Below are positions 58,105 to 64,000 of a stretch of 64,000 nt of DNA, in pieces. Each line of letters opens with the position of its first letter. The stretch's first letter is position 1. The translations under genes and the position numbers were made by a program. The notes beneath the pieces were generated by a model, which saw only the letters and a list, made by a program, of their open reading frames with translations, made no database searches and was not told the DNA's origin. Source of the stretch: Cystobacter ferrugineus (GTDB taxonomy: Bacteria; Myxococcota; Myxococcia; Myxococcales; Myxococcaceae); assembly GCF_001887355.1 (NCBI RefSeq), contig NZ_MPIN01000001.1:845932-909931 (forward strand), in the 5' to 3' direction.

Positions 58105-58132
58105 ATTACAGCTCTGTAACATGTTCGGTCAA
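58105..58132 (-). promoter_or_regulatory. Promoter and inverted-repeat operator of the second PKS cassette
   Basis: On the minus strand, TTGACC (58127-58132), a 16-base spacer and TGTAAT (58105-58110) form a sigma70-like promoter. An inverted repeat TTACAG-N2-CTGTAA (58106-58119) overlaps the -10 and spacer, so a bound repressor would block transcription. Confidence 0.6.
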
Positions 58133-58184
58133 CCTGGAATATTCGAGCAAAAGCGTAATGCCTGATATCACCGTGAAGCATCTT

Positions 58185-59984
58185 TCACTCGACGTGATAC
58201 TGCCGGGCGACCTGGCTGACCTGGTGGGAGACCTTCTGGAGCATGTCGGCGGCTTCCTGGGTGGATTCCAGCCGTTCCAGGGACTGATCCATGCTGCGTG
58301 ACAGGTCGGCGATCGCATTGAAGATTTGAGCGAAGCCGGCGTTCTGCTGACTCACGGCGGCGGTGATTTGTGTAACGGCCTCGGAGCTGTCGTTCACCAT
58401 GAGCGAGAGCTGGCGCAGGCTGTCGCCCGAGGTCTTCACCTTGCCGAGGCCGCCCTCGACCTGGGCGGTGCTCACGTCCGTCATGGCGACGGCGTCGCCG
58501 ATGGCGTTGCCCACCTCGTCGAGGATGGTGGTGATGCGGCTGGTGGAGCGGATGGATTGATCGGCCAGGACGCGGATCTCCCGCGCCACCACGCCAAAGC
58601 CCTTGCCGTGCTCGCCCGAGCGCACCGCCTCGATGGCGGCGTTGAGGGCGAGCAGGTTGGACTGGTCGGCCAGGTCCTTCACCGTCTGGGTGATTTCACC
58701 GATCTGCACGGCGCTGGCCTGCAGGCGCTCCATCTTGCCGCGGATGGCGAACACCGAGTCGCGGATGGCGCTGAAGCCGGCGATGGTCTGCTCGATGGCG
58801 AGGGTGCCCGAGCGGCTGAGCTCCTCGGCGTGGCGCACCACGTTGAGCACCTCCTCGGCGCGCTGGGCGGTGAGGTCCGAGGTCTGCTTGATTTCCTGCG
58901 CGGTGACGTTGGTGTCCTGGATGGTGGTGGCCTGGGTGGTGAGCGCCATGCGCTGGGCCTCGTTGGCGTGGCGCAGGGTGGCGCCCGCCTCGACGAGCTG
59001 GGCGGCGGACTGCTGGAGCGCGCGGGGCAGGGCGCTGAGCTGCAACACCACGGCGTTGAGCCCGAAGGCCAGGTCGCCAATCTCGTCGCTGGACACCCAC
59101 TGGGCCGGGCGCACCTTGCCCACCGACAGGCCCTCGATGGCCTCGAGCACCGCGAGCGAGCCCTGCTCCTGCCGGCGTGCCAGCATCCACGCGGAGAGCG
59201 TGGCGAGGGTGAGCAGCATGATGACGAGCACGGCCACGGGGATGCTCAGCTCGGACAGCAGCGCGGCGCCGAGCCCCTCCAGCATGTAGGCCGCCTGGTG
59301 CTGCCCCACCGCCTGGAGGTCCTCGATGTAGCGGTTCTGCACGTTGCTCATCTGCACCGCCACGGTGAGGCCCCCGAGGACGATGAGCGACAGCACGCAG
59401 ACGGCGAAGGCGTAGGGGAGGAACCAGGACTGGCGCAGCCAGAAGAAGCCGCCGCCCACCACGCGCAGGTGGGGATGGCGCCCCTGCTCCTCGAGCGCCA
59501 GCGGCTGGGTCCAGCGCTCGATGGTGATGCCGGCGGGGAACGCCAGCAAGAGGCCCACGGACAGCCCGATGAGGCTGCCCCAGAGCACCAGCCACAGGCT
59601 CTTGTCGAAGAGCAGGCACACGCCGGTGCAGAAGAAGCACGCGCCGAAGGTGTACGAGCCGGCCATCACGTAGATGGCGATGCGCCAGGGCATCTGCAGC
59701 AGGCGGCCCAGGCGCAGGCCCTGGGGCTCGCCGGGGATGACACGCACGGCGTCGCGGTGCAGGTAGTGGATGGTCAGCGGCGGGTAGAGCACGCCGAAGA
59801 GCAGGATCGTGGGGGGCAGCAGCCAGAGGACGGACTGGACGACCTGCTCTCCCTGGAGCCCCAGCATCATTCCCACCAGGTAGGCCAGGAAGGGCGCCAG
59901 TGGCATCGCGCACGCGCGCATGAGCGCATCAATGCGTCCGGGCAGGGAGCGGTTGCTGCTGCTCAACGGATTGAAGAACGCCAT
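58185..59984 (-). CDS. Multi-spanning methyl-accepting chemotaxis-like protein
   Basis: The 599-residue protein has an N-terminal membrane part of about six segments (residues 20-290), without a typical large periplasmic sensor domain. A HAMP-like segment (about 285-340) and the MCP signalling hairpin follow, with the conserved tip region LADQSNLLALNAAIEAVRSGEHGKGFGVVAREIRVLADQS. It probably talks to a CheA/CheW pathway. The input is unknown; it may sense membrane state. No che genes are adjacent. Confidence 0.9.
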   Translation of the reverse strand: MAFFNPLSSSNRSLPGRIDALMRACAMPLAPFLAYLVGMMLGLQGEQVVQSVLWLLPPTILLFGVLYPPLTIHYLHRDAVRVIPGEPQGLRLGRLLQMPWRIAIYVMAGSYTFGACFFCTGVCLLFDKSLWLVLWGSLIGLSVGLLLAFPAGITIERWTQPLALEEQGRHPHLRVVGGGFFWLRQSWFLPYAFAVCVLSLIVLGGLTVAVQMSNVQNRYIEDLQAVGQHQAAYMLEGLGAALLSELSIPVAVLVIMLLTLATLSAWMLARRQEQGSLAVLEAIEGLSVGKVRPAQWVSSDEIGDLAFGLNAVVLQLSALPRALQQSAAQLVEAGATLRHANEAQRMALTTQATTIQDTNVTAQEIKQTSDLTAQRAEEVLNVVRHAEELSRSGTLAIEQTIAGFSAIRDSVFAIRGKMERLQASAVQIGEITQTVKDLADQSNLLALNAAIEAVRSGEHGKGFGVVAREIRVLADQSIRSTSRITTILDEVGNAIGDAVAMTDVSTAQVEGGLGKVKTSGDSLRQLSLMVNDSSEAVTQITAAVSQQNAGFAQIFNAIADLSRSMDQSLERLESTQEAADMLQKVSHQVSQVARQYHVE

Positions 59985-60181
59985 GGGAGTGCCTGAGGGG
60001 AGCGGTGAGGGCGTGGCCGCCGGGGAGGAGGGGCGCGTCCGTCAGACCGGAGGCTACCACCTTTCATTCCCCGACGTGGGAGGGGGGACCCGGTGATGTC
60101 ACCGGGAGTGGAGCCCTCGACACCTCGCGGGAAGCGACGCGTCCGCCCGCCTGCTTCACACAGGGAGCGGGAAGGCGCGGC

Positions 60182-60922
60182 TCAGAGCTTCAGACGCTTG
60201 AAGACGCGCTCGGGGATGGAGCGGATGAGGAACATGATGGGGCGCCAGAAGTCGGGCAGGTATACCTCGTCCTGGCCCGCGTCCACGGCGCGCAGGATGC
60301 CTCGGGCCACCGCCTCGGGCGAGGCGAAGAGCGCGTTCTTCTTCACGGCGGCCGTCATCGGCGTGTCCACGAAGCCCGGCTTCACCGTCACCACGGCCAC
60401 GCCCGCGGGCGCCAGGCGGTTGCGCAGGCCCTGGAGGAACACGCTCAAGGCGCCCTTGGATGCGCCGTACACGTAGTTGCTCTGCCGCCCCCGGTCTCCG
60501 GCCACCGAGGAGATGACCACGAGCGTGCCGGCGCGCTGGGCCTCGAAGCGGTTGGCCAGGGGAGTGAGCAGCGACACCGCGCTGAGGAAGTTGGTGCGCA
60601 GCACCTTCTCCGTCTCCCCATAGGAGCGCTGGGCCCGCTCCTGGTCCCCGAGCACCCCGTGGGCGAGCAGGGCGCCATCCAGTCCACCGAGCGCCGCCGT
60701 GGCGCGCTCCACCAGGGACTCGTGCTGGGCGAAGTCGTCCAGGTCCAACGCCTCGGCCTCCACCCGGGCCGCGCCTCGCGTGCGGGCATCCTGGGCCACG
60801 GCCTCCAACCGCTCGGAGTGACGGGCAACGAGGTACAGCGATGCGCCCCGCGCGGCCAAAAGCCGCACGGTGGCCTGGGCGATGGCGCTCGTGGCGCCGA
60901 GGACGAGGACCTTTTTCATCAT
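60182..60922 (-). CDS. dprE2: DprE2-like short-chain dehydrogenase (decaprenylphosphoryl-2-keto-ribose reductase type)
   Basis: The 246-residue protein is an SDR with the NAD(P)-binding VLVLGATSAIAQATVR, catalytic YVYGASKGAL and Ser in VISSVAG. ALLAHGVLGDQE and the C-terminus (FWRPIMFLIRSIPERVFKRL) match mycobacterial DprE2 closely. DprE2 reduces the 2-keto intermediate from DprE1 to give polyprenyl-phosphoryl-D-arabinose. The start codon is the first ATG of an ATGATG pair, 11 bases after the DprE1-like gene. Confidence 0.88.
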   Translation of the reverse strand: MMKKVLVLGATSAIAQATVRLLAARGASLYLVARHSERLEAVAQDARTRGAARVEAEALDLDDFAQHESLVERATAALGGLDGALLAHGVLGDQERAQRSYGETEKVLRTNFLSAVSLLTPLANRFEAQRAGTLVVISSVAGDRGRQSNYVYGASKGALSVFLQGLRNRLAPAGVAVVTVKPGFVDTPMTAAVKKNALFASPEAVARGILRAVDAGQDEVYLPDFWRPIMFLIRSIPERVFKRLKL

Positions 60923-60933
60923 GGAGCGACTGT

Positions 60934-62250
60934 CTATCCCGCGCCGCGCACCCGACGCCAGAACGACGAGGAGAACGCCGGGTCCACGTATTGGGCGAAG
61001 CGCTCGCGCTCCGGGAAGTACGCCGCGAAGCTCTCCGGGCTCATGCGCGAGTCCTTGGCCGGATACACCCGGCCGCCCACCTCGCGCGTGAGCCGGTCCA
61101 GCTCGTCCACGAGCTGGTACGTGCGCTCGCCCCGGTTGGCGAAGTCCAGCGCCAGCGAGTAGCCCGCCTTGGGAAAGCTCATCCACCCCGGCGACGGCAC
61201 GTCTCCGTACGTCTTGAGCACCGTGAGGAAGGAGGGCATGCCGCTGTGCGCGCTGCGATCCAGGATTTCCTTGAGCGCCGCCACGCCCACGTCACCCGGG
61301 GGCACGACGCACTGGAACTGCACGAAGCCCTGGCTGCCGTAGATGCGGTTCCAGTGGTGCACGCTGTCCAGGGGGAAGAAGTACGGCTCGTAGTGCATGA
61401 GCCCCTGGTTGCGCATCCGGTAGTGGAGCGCGTTGAAGGCCGCCACCGAGACGCGGTTGAGTGCCAGGCCCGGGAAGTCGAAGGGCACGGCGAGGCCCGA
61501 CAGGCGCGGGGGAGACGGCGCCCGGGAGCTGAACTGCGGGGGCGCGTGGTTGGCGCGGTGGAACAGGCCCCGGCCCAGGTGGCGGCCCCGGGCGAGGCTG
61601 TCCACCCAGGCCACGGTGTACTCGAAGTCCTGGAGCGACTCGCGCGTGAGCTTGAGGAAGCCTTCCAGGTTGGAGAAGGCGATCGTCTCCTGGTGCATGT
61701 AGGGGTTGCTCACGCGCCGTAGCTGGAGCTCCGCCCAGGTGATGAGCCCGGTGAGCCCGAGTCCGCCGATGGTGGCCTCGAACCAGTCCCGGTTCTCCTC
61801 GGGCGAGCACACCCGGCGCGAGCCATCCGAGCGCACCAGCTCGAAGCGGCGCAGGTGCCGCCCGAAGGTGCCCACGCGCACGTGGTTCTTGCCATGCACG
61901 TCATTGGCGATGGCGCCGCCCACCGTCACGAACTTCGTGCCCGGGGTCGCCGGCAGGAACCACCCCTGGTTCGTCACCAGCCGGAGGATGCCGTCCAGGG
62001 TGACACCCGACTCGCAGCGCAGCACACCCGTGGCCGGGTCGAAGCCCAGGAAGTGATCCAACCGCTCCGTCGTCAGCAACGAGCCGCCCTCGTTGAGGCA
62101 CGAGTCGCCATAGCTGCGGCCCAGGCCATGGGGCAGCAGCGAGCCGCCTTCCGGAGGCATGGGCAGCGGCTCGCTCGTCCACGTGACGGGGTGCGCCTTC
62201 TGCCCGGAGACACGGGGGTAGCGCCCCCAGGATTTCGGTTCCATCGCCAT
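60934..62250 (-). CDS. dprE1: DprE1-like FAD-dependent oxidase (decaprenylphosphoryl-ribose 2'-epimerase subunit)
   Basis: The 438-residue protein is a vanillyl-alcohol-oxidase-fold enzyme. It has GLGRSYGDSCLNEGG, VTVGGAIANDVHGKNH and AKDSR, all as in mycobacterial DprE1, and the aligned C-terminal half (HHWNRIYGSQGFVQFQ and VDELDRL). DprE1 oxidises polyprenyl-phosphoryl-ribose at C2'. The position of the mycobacterial benzothiazinone-target cysteine (NICVDF) is SLALDF here, so it is Ala367. ATG 62250 has the best spacing from GAGGAGG; neighbouring ATGs at 62256, 62253 and 62244 are also possible. Confidence 0.9.
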   Translation of the reverse strand: MAMEPKSWGRYPRVSGQKAHPVTWTSEPLPMPPEGGSLLPHGLGRSYGDSCLNEGGSLLTTERLDHFLGFDPATGVLRCESGVTLDGILRLVTNQGWFLPATPGTKFVTVGGAIANDVHGKNHVRVGTFGRHLRRFELVRSDGSRRVCSPEENRDWFEATIGGLGLTGLITWAELQLRRVSNPYMHQETIAFSNLEGFLKLTRESLQDFEYTVAWVDSLARGRHLGRGLFHRANHAPPQFSSRAPSPPRLSGLAVPFDFPGLALNRVSVAAFNALHYRMRNQGLMHYEPYFFPLDSVHHWNRIYGSQGFVQFQCVVPPGDVGVAALKEILDRSAHSGMPSFLTVLKTYGDVPSPGWMSFPKAGYSLALDFANRGERTYQLVDELDRLTREVGGRVYPAKDSRMSPESFAAYFPERERFAQYVDPAFSSSFWRRVRGAG

Positions 62251-62269
62251 CATCATCCTCCTCGGCTCC

Positions 62270-63610
62270 TCACGCCGCGGCCAGCAGCACACCGGCGGCG
62301 ATGACTCCCACCGCGTAGCTCACCTTGTCCTTGAGCGCGAACACGAGCGGGTCCTCGTTCACTTGTCCCCGGTGCGCCAGCAACCACACCCGGCCCACCC
62401 AGTACAGCATCACCGGACACAACAGCCACAGCCGTTCCGGGTGCGCATAGAGCGCCGTCACTTCCTTGCTGGTGATGTAGAGCGCGAGCACCAGCACGGA
62501 CAGGTAGCCACTGGACACGCCGAGCGCGGCGAGCTGCTCGTAGTCTCCGGACACGTAGCCCCGTCCGTGCGCCACCGACTCGTTGGCCAGCCGCAGCCGC
62601 CGCACCTCGCTCAGCCGCTTGACCAGCGCGAGCGACAGGAAGAGGAACATGGAGAAGCTGAAGAGCCAGCTCGACGTGGGGACGCCCACCGCGAGCGAGC
62701 CTCCGAAGATGCGCACCGTGTACAGCCCGGCGAGCACCAGCACGTCCAGCATCATCACCTGCTTGAGATAGAACGAGTAGGCGAGCGTGATGAGGTAGTA
62801 CGTGCCCAGCAGGGCGAGGAACTCGCGCGGCAGGAGCAGGGCCACCGCCGCTCCCGCGCCCAGCAGCCCCAGTCCCAGCCACGGCCCCGCCCCGAGCGGC
62901 AGCGCTCCCGAAGCGAAGGGCCGGCGGCGCTTGCTCGGGTGCTGGCGGTCCGAGTCCAGGTCCAGCAGGTCATTGAGCACGTACACGCTGGAGGCGCACA
63001 GGCTGAAGGCAATCATCCCCAGCAGCGCGTGCAGGAACAGGGTCGGGTTCATCGCCTTGTGCGCGGCGAGCAGCGGCACGAACACGAGCACGTTCTTGGC
63101 CCACTGGTGGATGCGCAGCGCCTTGAACAGCGCGCGGACGCGGGGCATGAACGGGGGCGCGTGACGTGCTTCCTCGTACGGGGCGCCGAGCGTCTCGCGC
63201 AGCCGGGCCTCGCGCGGGGCACCGGACAGCTCCTGGGTGCCATCGCTCGCGAGCACCGTCTCGAAGAGGCCCAGGTGCGCGGCCACCGCGTCCGCCACGC
63301 GCCGGTCCGCCACCGTGGCCAGCACCAGCCGGCGGCCGCTCGCCTTCTCCTCGGTGAGCCGCGACAGCAACGCCTCGTCATAGGGCAGCCGCGCGGGGTC
63401 CAACTCCACGTGCCGCGCCACCTCCGCCCGGCAGAAGGCCCGGCCCCGGAGGCGCCACCCCAGCGCGGCGGGAATCAGGTGCGGCTGACGCTTGAGCAGC
63501 CGCACGAGCCCCTCATGGAGCGAGTCCGTGCGGATGAGCACTCCGTCCAGCTCGGTGACGAGCGCTGGTGCGTCGGGGGCGGGGGTGGCGGAGGGCATCG
63601 GAGTCGGCAT
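62270..63610 (-). CDS. UbiA-family prenyltransferase with N-terminal HAD-like domain (DPPR synthase type)
   Basis: The 446-residue protein has a HAD-like N-terminal domain (about 10-140) and a UbiA membrane domain (about 150-446) with nine hydrophobic segments. The UbiA motifs are VYVLNDLLDLDSDRQHPSKR and DVLVLAGLYTVRIFGG. The family includes decaprenyl-phosphate phosphoribosyltransferase, the first step of decaprenyl-phosphoryl-arabinose synthesis, consistent with the neighbouring dprE1-dprE2-like genes. The HAD motif I reads ELDGVLIRTD, so the nucleophilic Asp is Glu20. The start is uncertain; GTG 63673 or ATG 63598 are alternatives. Confidence 0.88.
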   Translation of the reverse strand: MPTPMPSATPAPDAPALVTELDGVLIRTDSLHEGLVRLLKRQPHLIPAALGWRLRGRAFCRAEVARHVELDPARLPYDEALLSRLTEEKASGRRLVLATVADRRVADAVAAHLGLFETVLASDGTQELSGAPREARLRETLGAPYEEARHAPPFMPRVRALFKALRIHQWAKNVLVFVPLLAAHKAMNPTLFLHALLGMIAFSLCASSVYVLNDLLDLDSDRQHPSKRRRPFASGALPLGAGPWLGLGLLGAGAAVALLLPREFLALLGTYYLITLAYSFYLKQVMMLDVLVLAGLYTVRIFGGSLAVGVPTSSWLFSFSMFLFLSLALVKRLSEVRRLRLANESVAHGRGYVSGDYEQLAALGVSSGYLSVLVLALYITSKEVTALYAHPERLWLLCPVMLYWVGRVWLLAHRGQVNEDPLVFALKDKVSYAVGVIAAGVLLAAA

Positions 63611-63726
63611 GGAAGTCGGGCCGGAGGGTAGCGCGACGGGCCAGGACCGTGCCTCATTTCTCTGTTCGGCCACCCTGGTCGTCCGGCCAGGGGGCGGACA
63701 TCATCCCCCTCGGCTCTCGTCCCGGC

Positions 63727-64000
63727 TCACTCCGCGCGGGCGATGACGAGCGTCTGGAGCGGCACGTGGCGCATCGGCCGGGCGCTCTCGACGCGGAAGC
63801 CCGCATCGCCGAGGAAGCCCTCCAGCTCCGCGGGCGTGTATGCCGCCGCCTTCGAGGTGAGGAAGTAGTGCAGGCCGATGAGCGGGGCGGCGCTCGGCGG
63901 CTTCTCCACGTCCTCGCGCAGGTACTCGAGCACGGCCAGCGTCCCCTTGGGCGCGAGCGCGGCGCGCACCCGGCGCAGCAGGGCCACGTTCTGAGCGGGG
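63727..64000 (-). CDS. Methyltransferase C-terminal fragment (5' part outside window)
   Basis: The frame remains open to the window edge and ends at 63727, so only about 90 C-terminal residues are present. NVALLRRVRAALAPKGTLAVLEYL and ALLIGLHYFLTSKAA-type sequence fit the end of a SAM-dependent O- or C-methyltransferase domain with its beta-hairpin close (HVPLQTLVIARAE). The part binding SAM lies outside. It is on the same strand as the UbiA gene and 116 bases upstream of it. Confidence 0.75.
   Translation of the reverse strand, partial: PAQNVALLRRVRAALAPKGTLAVLEYLREDVEKPPSAAPLIGLHYFLTSKAAAYTPAELEGFLGDAGFRVESARPMRHVPLQTLVIARAE

Overview
The window looks like a chromosomal segment of a myxobacterium, probably from the Cystobacter/Archangium/Myxococcus side of the order. 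This is inferred from the very high GC content with G/C-ending codons, the many secreted lipoproteins, a MYXO-CTERM-like tail on the pullulanase, a MopE-type metal-binding-repeat lipoprotein, a GAF-like/Ser-Thr kinase, and type III polyketide synthases. No tRNA, rRNA, CRISPR array, insertion sequence or prophage was seen. Genes are packed closely and no gene-free stretch exceeds about 250 bases.

Layout. (1) 1-2544: the 3' end of a CheA-type kinase overlapping a CheC-like phosphatase gene, then a small lipoprotein. (2) 2765-19305: a starch/maltodextrin locus with a GH13 lipoprotein, a MalK-type ATPase, MalE, MalF with a long N-terminal extension, MalG, two proteins with glucodextranase C-terminal-like domains on either side of a large outer-membrane barrel, a second GH13 enzyme on the opposite strand, and a 1146-residue pullulanase. 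Together these could debranch and cut alpha-glucan outside the cell, pass oligomers through the outer membrane and import them by ABC transport. (3) 19440-25010: larB-larC, a dipeptide epimerase, a flavin monooxygenase and an EamA exporter. (4) 25137-30724: a histone-like Lys/Ala/Pro-rich protein, grpE-dnaK, a GAF-like/Ser-Thr kinase and a PRC-barrel-like protein. (5) 30975-35788: a complete livKHMGF branched-chain amino acid (or related) ABC transporter. (6) 35811-50236: mostly envelope and housekeeping genes, namely several lipoproteins, thpR, a 5'-nucleotidase-type phosphoesterase, proS, a GH16 protein that has lost both catalytic glutamates, an enoyl-reductase-like protein and an EEP-family lipoprotein.

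(7) 50453-58041 is the most unusual part. Two type III PKS / acyl carrier protein / fatty-acyl-AMP-ligase cassettes face each other tail to tail, on + as PKS-ACP-ligase and on - as ACP-PKS-ligase, with an M43 metallopeptidase between them. The inferred logic is that the ligase activates a fatty acid as acyl-AMP, loads it on the dedicated ACP, and the type III PKS extends and cyclises it into an alkyl-pyrone, resorcinol or quinone-type lipid. (8) 58185-64000: a multi-spanning chemoreceptor-like protein, then genes closely resembling the mycobacterial decaprenyl-phosphoryl-arabinose pathway (DprE2-like, DprE1-like and a UbiA prenyltransferase fused to a HAD domain), and the end of a methyltransferase gene cut by the window edge.

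All functional calls come from reading motifs and overall similarity by eye. No database search was run.
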